The notes under the pieces were generated by a model that had not been told where the DNA came from, searched no databases, and was given only the letters and a program-made list of their open reading frames with translations. Of a stretch of 54,441 nt of DNA, positions 9,306 through 15,813 are shown one piece after another. This DNA is from an uncultured Rhizobium sp. (lineage in GTDB: Bacteria > Pseudomonadota > Alphaproteobacteria > Rhizobiales > Rhizobiaceae). The stretch covers positions 1 through 54,441 of the forward strand of contig CAMFIE010000028.1 in NCBI GenBank assembly GCA_945952315.1, given 5' to 3'. The number at the start of each line of letters is the position of its first letter. The first letter of the stretch is position 1. Both the position numbers and the translations under genes were made by a program.

Positions 9306-9412
9306 CAAAAAGGCGCCCCTCGGAAGGGGCGCAGGTCTCTCTAGGGTCGCTGGAGCAAACGCATCGGCGCGGGAAAAAGGGAGCCTTCAATCCGGCGCGC
9401 CGTCGCGTTCAC
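9306..9412 (-). ncRNA. candidate general-stress small RNA, about 105 nt
   Basis: There is no ORF here, yet the minus strand carries a complete transcription unit. A perfect EcfG-type promoter (9443-9419) is followed about 90 nt later by a strong intrinsic terminator. Between them a 7-bp stem (9396-9402 with 9365-9371) closes a 24-nt loop containing the C/U-rich run GGCUCCCUUUUUCCC. A second CUCC motif lies in the linker before the terminator. C-rich loops of this kind in alphaproteobacterial small RNAs pair with ribosome-binding sites. By analogy with Caulobacter GsrN (a sigma-T-dependent small RNA) it may act post-transcriptionally in the stress response. Homology to GsrN is not claimed. The promoter/terminator geometry is seen; function is inferred. 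Confidence 0.6.
9307..9332 (-). terminator. intrinsic terminator of the small RNA
   Basis: An 8-bp GC-rich stem (GCGCCCCT, 9332-9325, with AGGGGCGC, 9320-9313) has a 4-nt loop. It is followed on the minus strand by CTTTTTG. No protein gene on that strand ends here, which is why a non-coding transcript is proposed. Confidence 0.75.
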
Positions 9413-9418
9413 GAAAGA

Positions 9419-9443
9419 AACGCTTTCATCCGCGTCCGGTTCC
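9419..9443 (-). promoter_or_regulatory. EcfG-type promoter of the small RNA
   Basis: Minus strand GGAAC (9443-9439), 16-bp spacer, CGTT (9422-9419): an exact match to the alphaproteobacterial general-stress consensus GGAAC-N16/17-CGTT. It lies back to back with the plus-strand site at 9477-9502. Confidence 0.7.
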
Positions 9444-9476
9444 ATGGCCGCGGACGATCTTTGCGGCACAGGACAT

Positions 9477-9502
9477 GGAACGAAAGGGTGGTTGCTCCGG
9501 TT
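9477..9502 (+). promoter_or_regulatory. EcfG-type promoter of the 9538 gene
   Basis: GGAAC (9477-9481), 17-bp spacer, GGTT (9499-9502). The -10 differs from CGTT at its least constrained first base. The expected start near 9510 gives a leader of about 28 nt before the ATG at 9538. Confidence 0.6.
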
Positions 9503-9537
9503 CTCCTTTACCCTTCAACCAGTCAGGGAGAATAGCG

Positions 9538-9978
9538 ATGCAATCGGACAATCCTTCAAGCTCCAACACGTCCCCACAAAGGAATGCGGGGCGGACGTCG
9601 AATGACGGGGACAGCCGCACATATGGCGGCGTTGAAACAAGGCAGGGAAAGATGGGACGACCGGTGCTGGCCGTTCTTCTGGCCGGACTGGTTCTCGCCC
9701 TGATCGTCTGGGCTGCGGTGGAAAACTGGGGCCCCGGAGCCTACGGGGACAAGGACAGCAGCACGTCGGCAACCACCGAAACAGCGCCACCCGCAACGGC
9801 GCCGGACCGGTCGCAATCCGGCGAGCCCGGCGCAAACGCTCCCGCCGCGACGCCACCGGCAACAAGCCCGTCCGAACCCTCTCCGTCATCGACAGACACG
9901 ACACCGCAGACGGTGCCAACCCAGCCTTCGAACGGGAATGGAGCAACCGGATCGGCCCCGCCGCCGCAAAACCCGTAG
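9538..9978 (+). CDS. single-pass membrane protein with Pro/Ser/Thr-rich tail, stress-regulated
   Basis: The product is 146 residues from the ATG at 9538, chosen for its AGGGAGA ribosome site 7 nt upstream. An in-frame extension to 9274 would run through two promoters. Residues 1-40 are polar, a TM helix spans about 43-63 (VLAVLLAGLVLALIVWAAV), and the remainder is a low-complexity chain rich in Ala, Pro, Ser and Thr ending in PPPQNP. I recognise no enzyme domain. The topology suggests an inner-membrane anchor with an extended periplasmic tail. The GGAAC-N17-GGTT site just upstream places it in the probable general stress regulon. Confidence 0.75.
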   Translation: MQSDNPSSSNTSPQRNAGRTSNDGDSRTYGGVETRQGKMGRPVLAVLLAGLVLALIVWAAVENWGPGAYGDKDSSTSATTETAPPATAPDRSQSGEPGANAPAATPPATSPSEPSPSSTDTTPQTVPTQPSNGNGATGSAPPPQNP

Positions 9979-10016
9979 CAAAACGGAGAGGAGGGGCATT
10001 CCCCTCCTCCTTCGCC

Positions 10017-10280
10017 TCAAAGGCAGAAAAGGCCGAGGCGCACCCTGCCCTTTCCGGCGATGGCTTCGGCGATGTCACGAATGCGCCTGATGTTGCTGTG
10101 GTCATTCACGAGCCCCTCGATCACCACATAGGGCCCAAGAACACGGATATTGATATGGGCAAGATCTTCGTTGCAGCCCGAGAGAATGGCGTGTTGCAGC
10201 GAGGCGTGCAGACCGGCCGTCGCTGCCCCTTGCGGGCAATAACCCCTGCCCTGCACTTCCGGAAGAATGAGGACCATCAT
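10017..10280 (-). CDS. small BON-domain protein
   Basis: The product is 87 residues from the ATG at 10280 (or 10277) behind a clear AAAGGAG. A longer frame to 10439 lacks such a site and runs through the promoter. Residues 25-85 resemble a BON domain: NIRVLGPYVVIEGLVND followed by an amphipathic helix with IRRIRDIAEAIAGKG. BON domains bind membranes or phospholipids in stress proteins of the OsmY type. No signal peptide is obvious here, and two Cys lie before the domain. A perfect EcfG-type promoter lies 24 bp upstream, supporting a stress role. Confidence 0.75.
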   Translation of the reverse strand: MMVLILPEVQGRGYCPQGAATAGLHASLQHAILSGCNEDLAHINIRVLGPYVVIEGLVNDHSNIRRIRDIAEAIAGKGRVRLGLFCL

Positions 10281-10303
10281 GTTCTCCTTTCCTATCCAGA
10301 AAT

Positions 10304-10328
10304 AACGTTCGGCGCGGTTAGCCGTTCC
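10304..10328 (-). promoter_or_regulatory. EcfG-type promoter of the BON gene
   Basis: Minus strand GGAAC (10328-10324), 16-bp spacer, CGTT (10307-10304): an exact consensus match 24 bp before the ATG, leaving a leader of roughly 15-20 nt that contains the AAAGGAG ribosome site. Confidence 0.75.
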
Positions 10329-10416
10329 GGCAGCGGATGCGAAATAGAGAAATGATGCTCCTTTGTGCCCCACCCCGTCACCTGAAACGGGCGGCATCGG
10401 AACATGTGCAGAAGGC

Positions 10417-10797
10417 CTATTGCAGCGCCCCGCGGGCAATGTCGAGCGCCTTCAGCAATTGCTCGATTTCAAACGGCTTTTGCAGAAGGATGGGCGCGGA
10501 ACCGTGCCCAAGCTCCGGGATGCCCCCATGCCCGGTCGCAAAGATGACGGCAATGCCGGGTTGTCTCTTGCGGATCGCGGCCGCCAGAGCGGCGCCCGAC
10601 ATGCGCGGAAGCCCCATATCCGTCAACAGGATTTCAAAGGAAGCGGATTCAGTTTGTGAAAGCGCGTCTTCCGCGCTTGGCGCTTCGCTCACCTGATGGC
10701 CCAGCTCTGCCAGCATTTCGACCGTATTCAGACGGATGAGAAAATCATCCTCCACAACCAGGATACGCAGCGGGGCGTGGTGAGCCGGCAATGGCAT
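10417..10797 (-). CDS. single-domain response regulator (CheY-like, FATGUY-related)
   Basis: The product is 126 residues from the ATG at 10797; a TTG at 10806 is also in frame. It has a complete receiver fold: acidic VEDD near residue 15, acceptor Asp in LLTDMGLPRMSG, the T/S position within VIFATGHGG, and Lys in LQKPFE. The FATG segment recalls the FATGUY family of alphaproteobacterial single-domain regulators (SdrG, MrrA), which feed phosphate to the general stress pathway. The match is partial. The sensor kinase gene ends 4 bp upstream of the TTG codon, so the pair is one operon and probably cognate. It sits among EcfG-type promoters, which fits a stress-signalling role. Confidence 0.85.
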   Translation of the reverse strand: MPLPAHHAPLRILVVEDDFLIRLNTVEMLAELGHQVSEAPSAEDALSQTESASFEILLTDMGLPRMSGAALAAAIRKRQPGIAVIFATGHGGIPELGHGSAPILLQKPFEIEQLLKALDIARGALQ

Positions 10798-10810
10798 TCT
10801 CCTCAATGGT

Positions 10811-12367
10811 TCATGTCACCCCGTCGAGCGGGAATGTCATGGTAAACATGGTGCCGCTCGCACCGTCGATCGAATATTGCCCGCCCAGTTGCGCAACAAA
10901 GCCGGCAATGAGCTTGCTCCCCATTCCGGTTGCCGCCTGTTCAACGTCAAAACCGGGTCCGTCATCGCGGATCGTCAGGCGGGCAAGCAACGGCTCTTCA
11001 CGCACCAATTCAACAATCAGCTTGCCTTTACGCTCGGCGCTGAAGGCATACTTGAAGGCGTTGGAAACCACCTCGTTGACAATCAGGCCTATGGGTAGCG
11101 CCTGATCACGGCTGACATCCAGATCCTCCAGATGCCTTTCCACCTCGACCTGCCCCGCATAGGCACGGGCGATTTCGCAGATCACCCGCGAAAGATAGGG
11201 AGCGGCCTCTACCCGGTCGAACTGATCCGACTGGTAGATATGCTCGTGCACCGCAATCATGGCGGATATGCGATGGGCCATTTCCCGACGGGATTGCTCG
11301 GGAATGGGTTGAAGCCGCACCAGCGCTGAAACGGCCTGAAGATTGTTCTTCACACGGTGATGAATCTCGCGGAAAAGGAAATTGTTCCGCTCAAGCGCCA
11401 GTTCAAGTTGTCTATTTCGCTGGATATAGGCCTTGAGCAAAGCCGCGATCGCCACGCCTTCGATCAACAGCAGCAGGATGAACGGCAGGCCGAAAACCAC
11501 TTCCTTTTCCATGGTTCTCCAGAAAACATCGCTTACTTCGCTGTTTTCGATGCCGGTAATTGCGATCAGCGGCCATTTGTTCACCCGCCAGAAGCCGACG
11601 AGCCGCGAGCGTCCGTCAATGGGCGAGATCCAGGAATGATAAAATCCGTTGTTTTGGGAGCGATAGGGCTCGCTGAAGAGTGGCGCATTGCTCAGATTCA
11701 CTGATTGTGGTGCAAGCGGATAACGCGCCACCAGCCAGCCATCATCATGGATGACACCGACAGTGGATGTCCTACCGAGGTTCAGGGAGCTCCAGAATTC
11801 GACCAGTTTGCGCACCGGCACGGCAATTGTTGCGACACCATGAAAATTGCCTTCGCGCTTGATGCGGCGGGCAATGATGAAGACCTGCTCCTTGGTTACC
11901 CTCTCCTGCAGCTGGCGGGAAACGATGGTGCGGTCTTCTGCCTGCACCTCGCGAAAATAGTCCCGATCAGAGACATTGATCGTGGCCGCATTGGGCACGC
12001 TGGACAGCCGAAGACGCCCGGTTTCGTCATAGACGGAGTATTGAAAACCGATGGGCAGATCTCCCACCGCCTCGGCCATGTCCATGATCGTGTTGGCGGA
12101 AGACTGGATCGGCTTGTTCATGAACACGGCATCGATGCGCCGAAGCGCCTGATCACTCGCTTCGATCATCCATTCGATATTGGCCGCGACCACATGCGCG
12201 GAGGAGACCGCACGAGCCTCAGTAGCCGCCTGCGCCGAACGATAGTTCTGCCAGATCATCAAGGCGGTGAGCCCCACGAGCGCCACGCAGAACAACGTTG
12301 CCAAACCCACGGCCATAAGGGCGACGCCATAGCGTTTTCGCCATCCCTGCCTGCCTGTATCGGTCAT
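10811..12367 (-). CDS. membrane sensor histidine kinase, HisKA_2/HWE type with Cache-like sensor
   Basis: The product has 518 residues. TM1 lies near 15-40, an extracytoplasmic Cache/CHASE-like region spans about 45-280, and TM2 lies about 290-312. The dimerisation/phosphotransfer segment has the acceptor His in EIHHRVKNNLQAVSALVRLQ. An HATPase domain follows, with the N-box in IGLIVNEVVSNAFKYAF and the G1 box in IRDDGPGFD. EIHHRVKNNLQ is the signature of the HisKA_2/HWE kinases, the class that feeds PhyR or single-domain regulators in Alphaproteobacteria. The adjoining receiver gene is the likely partner. The extracytoplasmic domain suggests a small-molecule or envelope signal. No phyR, nepR or ecfG is present in the window. 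Confidence 0.88.
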   Translation of the reverse strand: MTDTGRQGWRKRYGVALMAVGLATLFCVALVGLTALMIWQNYRSAQAATEARAVSSAHVVAANIEWMIEASDQALRRIDAVFMNKPIQSSANTIMDMAEAVGDLPIGFQYSVYDETGRLRLSSVPNAATINVSDRDYFREVQAEDRTIVSRQLQERVTKEQVFIIARRIKREGNFHGVATIAVPVRKLVEFWSSLNLGRTSTVGVIHDDGWLVARYPLAPQSVNLSNAPLFSEPYRSQNNGFYHSWISPIDGRSRLVGFWRVNKWPLIAITGIENSEVSDVFWRTMEKEVVFGLPFILLLLIEGVAIAALLKAYIQRNRQLELALERNNFLFREIHHRVKNNLQAVSALVRLQPIPEQSRREMAHRISAMIAVHEHIYQSDQFDRVEAAPYLSRVICEIARAYAGQVEVERHLEDLDVSRDQALPIGLIVNEVVSNAFKYAFSAERKGKLIVELVREEPLLARLTIRDDGPGFDVEQAATGMGSKLIAGFVAQLGGQYSIDGASGTMFTMTFPLDGVT

Positions 12368-12698
12368 TAGCCCCCCTCGCGCGCCTGCACCGGCTCCGCG
12401 CGATTGCCTGTCAGAACGGCAACCGGATAGCGATTTCTATCGTCAAGCTGCAAAGACACAAGGCCGTTTCCAGTCAGGCATTGCAATCTACCTGCACCTT
12501 TCACAAACAGGTCAGGGCATAGCCCGCAACCCAATTGACAATCATCAAATCAATTCGTCCGTTGTGACCACTATTCTACCGTTGAAGGAAAATATTCCAC
12601 TATAAATTGTCATGCATAACAATTTGCAGTGCGGACCAGAAGTCGCGGATTCGGAAGGCGTTTTTTTGAGGGGCGGGTCGCAAAAAATTGGCGCGTCC
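12368..12698. other. intergenic region between the kinase and DUF892 genes
   Basis: No convincing gene is seen. The stretch 12530-12625 is AT-rich compared with its surroundings. A long minus-strand frame overlapping the DUF892 gene is a codon-bias shadow. The only clear signals are the EcfG-type elements at the right end. Confidence 0.4.
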
Positions 12699-12726
12699 GG
12701 AACGAATGCATGCCCTCCCCGGTTCC
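12699..12726. promoter_or_regulatory. EcfG-type promoter of the DUF892 gene, readable on both strands
   Basis: Plus strand: GGAAC (12699-12703), 17-bp spacer, GGTT (12721-12724), with expected start near 12731, 30 nt before the ATG. The same bases read on the minus strand give GGAAC (12726-12722), 17-bp spacer, CGTT (12704-12701), also a consensus match. Leftward transcription would reach the kinase gene after a leader of about 327 nt, so that direction is less certain. Confidence 0.6.
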
Positions 12727-12760
12727 TCTCCGGGGGCTTGAAGAGCCAAAGGAGATGATC

Positions 12761-13261
12761 ATGCATGAGAAGAAGCTCGAAGACCTGTTCCTTGAAACAC
12801 TGAAGGACATCTATTTCGCAGAGCGCCAGATCGTGAAAGCGCTGCCCAGGCTCGCACGGGGCGCCCGGTCGGAAAAGCTGAAGGCGGCCTTTCAAAAGCA
12901 TCTGGAAGAGACGGAAACCCATGTCGAGCGCCTGCAGCAGGTGTTCGATTCCATCGGCAAGCGCGCGCAGACCAAGACCTGCGAGGCCATTCAGGGTATT
13001 CTCGCTGAAGGCGAGGAAATCATGGAGACCTTCAAGGGCGCACCGGCTCTCGATGCCGGCCTGATCTCCTCGGCGCAGGCCGTCGAGCATTACGAGATCA
13101 CCCGCTACGGCACGCTGGCCGCATGGGCGAGGCAGCTTGGATACAAGGATGCCGTGAAACTGCTGGAAGCCACGCTGAAGGAAGAAAGCGCGGCAGACCA
13201 GGCGTTGACGCAGCTTGCAGAAGACGCCCTCAATGCCGCTGCGGAAAAGCAGGCGGCCTGA
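12761..13261 (+). CDS. DUF892 (YciE/YciF-like) ferritin-like stress protein
   Basis: The product has 166 residues. The ATG at 12761 is preferred over the in-frame ATG at 12755 because AAAGGAG is then at normal spacing. The sequence opens with KLEDLFLETLKDIYFAERQIVKALP, the standard start of the DUF892 ferritin-like four-helix bundle. Carboxylate/His positions typical of the family follow (HLEETETHVERL, and AVEHYEITRYGTLAAWA). YciE/YciF-type proteins are stress-induced and possibly di-iron; their reaction is unknown. An EcfG-type promoter lies just upstream and an intrinsic terminator just downstream, so this is a monocistronic stress gene. Confidence 0.9.
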   Translation: MHEKKLEDLFLETLKDIYFAERQIVKALPRLARGARSEKLKAAFQKHLEETETHVERLQQVFDSIGKRAQTKTCEAIQGILAEGEEIMETFKGAPALDAGLISSAQAVEHYEITRYGTLAAWARQLGYKDAVKLLEATLKEESAADQALTQLAEDALNAAAEKQAA

Positions 13262-13293
13262 CGCTTTTGCCTCCAGACAGTCTTGAAGAACGA

Positions 13294-13324
13294 AAGGGCG
13301 GCCATGAAACAGGCCGCCCTTTTT
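13294..13324 (+). terminator. intrinsic terminator of the DUF892 gene
   Basis: A 10-bp stem (AAGGGCGGCC at 13294-13303, with 13312-13321) closes an 8-nt loop and runs into TTTTC, 33 bp after the stop codon. Confidence 0.8.
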
Positions 13325-13404
13325 CTTGCACCGGCCAAGACAAAGGCAGGCCCATGAACAGGTCCGGTTCATGAATTTCAGTACAGCGTCCGATCGATTC
13401 TGAG

Positions 13405-13429
13405 GGAACGATCATCAGCCCCGTTCGTT
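13405..13429 (+). promoter_or_regulatory. EcfG-type promoter of the 38-residue membrane peptide
   Basis: GGAAC (13405-13409), 16-bp spacer, CGTT (13426-13429): an exact consensus match, with the next ATG (with a coding frame) 32 bp downstream at 13462. Confidence 0.75.
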
Positions 13430-13461
13430 TTATTCAAGGAAAACAACCAAACAGGTGCGTC

Positions 13462-13578
13462 ATGAACGAACTATTCTGGATGATCCTGCTGGTCGATGGC
13501 CCTTTGCTTCTCGGGATGGCCATTGCGGCCTATCTGTTGAACCGCCCCGCCCCGAATGAGGCATTGGGCTCTCCGTGA
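13462..13578 (+). CDS. 38-residue single-pass membrane peptide, stress-regulated
   Basis: This is a short frame of 39 codons. The peptide begins MNELFWMILLVDGPLLLG and continues with a hydrophobic run to about residue 26, then the polar tail NRPAPNEALGSP. AGGTG lies 6 nt before the ATG. A single TM helix fills most of the protein. No family is recognised. The perfect EcfG-type promoter 32 bp upstream, an acceptable ribosome site and a hydrophobic core make a real small membrane protein plausible. It would be missed by length-filtered annotation. The next small gene (13655) may share the transcript. Confidence 0.6.
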   Translation: MNELFWMILLVDGPLLLGMAIAAYLLNRPAPNEALGSP

Positions 13579-13654
13579 TCCACGGGACCGCCCGTCGCCG
13601 ACCGGGAACCGTTTGCAGCCAACGTCACTATGCAAAAACAAATTGGAGGAGACC

Positions 13655-13852
13655 ATGATACCGATCAACCCTTTCACCCGGCCGCTCAATCGCGAGCCAC
13701 GCCCCGACTGCTGGAAGGAACATCCGCTCATCGAACCGGAAACGGAAATCCTGCCGGACGAACAACCCCTGCCCAATCCGGATGAAAACCGGAATGTGAC
13801 GCTGTATTTCATCGCTTCCGGCGAAGGCATCCCCGCCTTTCACGCGGCCTGA
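13655..13852 (+). CDS. small acidic Pro-rich protein of unknown function
   Basis: The product is 65 residues from the ATG at 13655, which follows an excellent GGAGGAG. The in-frame extension to 13556 overlaps the membrane peptide gene and has no ribosome site. The sequence is Pro/Glu-rich (PETEILPDEQPLPNPDENR) with a short hydrophobic C-terminal stretch (VTLYFIASGEGIPAF). No family is recognised. It lies 76 bp after the 38-residue peptide gene and is probably transcribed from the same stress promoter. Confidence 0.6.
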   Translation: MIPINPFTRPLNREPRPDCWKEHPLIEPETEILPDEQPLPNPDENRNVTLYFIASGEGIPAFHAA

Positions 13853-13952
13853 CCATTCCCTCGTCGCCCCCCTCGTCGCCCGTCCCCGCTTTCCTCCAGT
13901 CAGCGCGGACGGGCGGCGTTTTTGCCGTCCATCCGCATCATTGCGAACCGGG

Positions 13953-14456
<504 letters not shown>

Positions 14457-14840
14457 TCACTCGATGCGGGACCATTTCACGCTCTTGCACAAAATCCCGC
14501 CAAGCACGCAGCCGCGGGTCACCATCGTCTGCGGTTTCACCGTCATGGTCATGCTGACGGTGAGATTGCGCTGCGGATCGAAGGCGGAGCCTGTATAGGC
14601 CTCACCGTCCTTCTTCACCGACATCACAAGCACATCGCCGGCCTTCTCGCCGGATGTACCGGGCCTGATCCAGGTATTGGTCGCACAAAGCTTGCCGCCG
14701 CAGGGTGCGATTTTCACCTTGGCCACGCCATCACCCCGTGCCCACAGCCCGAGCGGACTTACCGCCTCGGCGGTTGAAGAACCTGCCGAGGCTGCAATGA
14801 CAGACATGGTGAACAGCGTTGGGAATAGAAGGCGGCGCAT
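14457..14840 (-). CDS. secreted DUF2147 protein
   Basis: The product is 127 residues from the ATG at 14840, behind AAGGATGAG and followed by a signal peptide (MRRLLFPTLFTMSVIAASAG). A longer frame to 14966 would run through the divergent promoter. The mature part follows the DUF2147 pattern: GLWARGDGVAKVKIAPCGGKLC, then a W near residue 60, a GSAFDPQRN stretch and CVLGGILCKSVKWSR at the end. Four Cys could form disulfides in the periplasm. By family these are lipocalin-like small exported proteins of unknown function. It is transcribed divergently from the DUF1295–CFA operon and shares a matched promoter element with it. Confidence 0.82.
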   Translation of the reverse strand: MRRLLFPTLFTMSVIAASAGSSTAEAVSPLGLWARGDGVAKVKIAPCGGKLCATNTWIRPGTSGEKAGDVLVMSVKKDGEAYTGSAFDPQRNLTVSMTMTVKPQTMVTRGCVLGGILCKSVKWSRIE

Positions 14841-14889
14841 CCCGGTCTCATCCTTTCCTGCAAGGTATATCGTTTGGGCCCGGCCCATT

Positions 14890-14916
14890 GACGCCCCGGC
14901 GGCTGAAAAAGTTTCA
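14890..14916 (-). promoter_or_regulatory. ECF-type promoter of the DUF2147 gene (TGAAAC-N17-CGTC)
   Basis: Minus strand TGAAAC (14916-14911), 17-bp spacer, CGTCA (from 14893). The element is identical in layout to the divergent site at 14938-14964, and the start codon is about 50 bp downstream. Confidence 0.6.
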
Positions 14917-14937
14917 CCGGGAATTTCCGCCGCCTCC

Positions 14938-14964
14938 TGAAACTTTTGCCCCCTCCACTGCGTC
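14938..14964 (+). promoter_or_regulatory. ECF-type promoter of the DUF1295–CFA operon (TGAAAC-N17-CGTC)
   Basis: Plus strand TGAAAC (14938-14943), 17-bp spacer, CGTC (14961-14964), followed by A. The two divergent -35 regions share a 10-bp inverted repeat (AAAAGTTTCA / TGAAACTTTT, 14907-14916 and 14938-14947). TGAAAC with a CGT-type -10 is characteristic of some ECF sigma factors and differs from the EcfG sites nearby. Confidence 0.6.
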
Positions 14965-14996
14965 ATAGCGGAAGATCACAAGGGAAAGACATCTCC

Positions 14997-15800
14997 ATGA
15001 CAGAGATTGACGGCGTGCTTCTGGCGCAACTGGCAATCGGGCTGAGCCTGACCATGGGCATTGCCTGGGCCGTGCAGAGACTGACAGGCTCGAGCGGCTG
15101 GGTGGATACAATATGGTCCTTTGCCGTCGGTGCCTTCGGCCTTGTCGCGGCCCTGCTTGCGGAAGGCACAGCCGAGCGCCGGTGGATGGTCGCCGCTCTC
15201 GTTCTTCTCTGGTCGCTGCGGCTCGGCGGCCATATCGGCCTTCGCACGCGCGGTGCAGGCGAAGACCCCCGCTATCAGAAGCTGATCGAAGAATGGGGGG
15301 AGAATGCCTCGCTCCGCCTCTTCCTTTTCCTGCAGGTGCAAGCCGTGGCCGCCTTCATTCTGGTGCTTGCGATCCATGTTGCCGCAAGCGGCAAGACCGC
15401 CTTTTTGATCCTCCTGGATATGCTCGGCGTAACCCTTGCCGTGATTGCACTTGGCGGGGAAGCAATCGCTGACAGGCAATTGCAGCACTTCCGCCGCCTG
15501 CCGCAGGCAAAGTCGAGTGTGATGGAAAGCGGCCTCTGGGCCTATAGCCGCCATCCCAACTATTTCTTCGAATGGCTGTTCTGGTGCGCGCTGGTGGTGA
15601 TCGCGCTTTCCGCCTCCGGCTGGGCAGTCCTGCTTGCCCTTTTGGCACCCCTGCAGATGTACTGGCTGCTGGTGCATGTTTCCGGCATTCCGCCACTCGA
15701 AGAACATATGATCAGAAGCCGCGGAGATCAGTTCCGCGCCCTTCAAACCCGGGTGAATGCCTTCTTTCCCGGCCCGCGCCGGTTACCCAATCAACGCTGA
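14997..15800 (+). CDS. DUF1295 membrane enzyme (steroid 5-alpha-reductase-like fold)
   Basis: The product is 267 residues from the ATG at 14997, behind AAGGGAAAG; an in-frame start at 14946 would lie inside the promoter. Six or seven hydrophobic segments are visible. The C-terminal core GLWAYSRHPNYFFEWLFWCA is the signature shared with isoprenylcysteine methyltransferase/steroid reductase folds, followed by HMIRSRGDQFRALQ. Family members act on lipids in the membrane. It heads an operon with a cyclopropane-fatty-acid-synthase-like methyltransferase and a small membrane protein, so a role in lipid modification under envelope or oxidative stress is likely. The exact reaction is unknown. Confidence 0.85.
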   Translation: MTEIDGVLLAQLAIGLSLTMGIAWAVQRLTGSSGWVDTIWSFAVGAFGLVAALLAEGTAERRWMVAALVLLWSLRLGGHIGLRTRGAGEDPRYQKLIEEWGENASLRLFLFLQVQAVAAFILVLAIHVAASGKTAFLILLDMLGVTLAVIALGGEAIADRQLQHFRRLPQAKSSVMESGLWAYSRHPNYFFEWLFWCALVVIALSASGWAVLLALLAPLQMYWLLVHVSGIPPLEEHMIRSRGDQFRALQTRVNAFFPGPRRLPNQR

Positions 15801-15813
15801 CGGAGTTTGATCC

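Noticed and set aside
12545-13372. A minus-strand 275-codon frame opposite DUF892
   Set aside because: It spans a promoter and terminator of the plus gene and shows no recognisable domain.
13605-13650. GGAAC near 13608 as another EcfG promoter for the 13655 gene
   Set aside because: CGTC occurs only after 13 bp, outside the allowed spacing.
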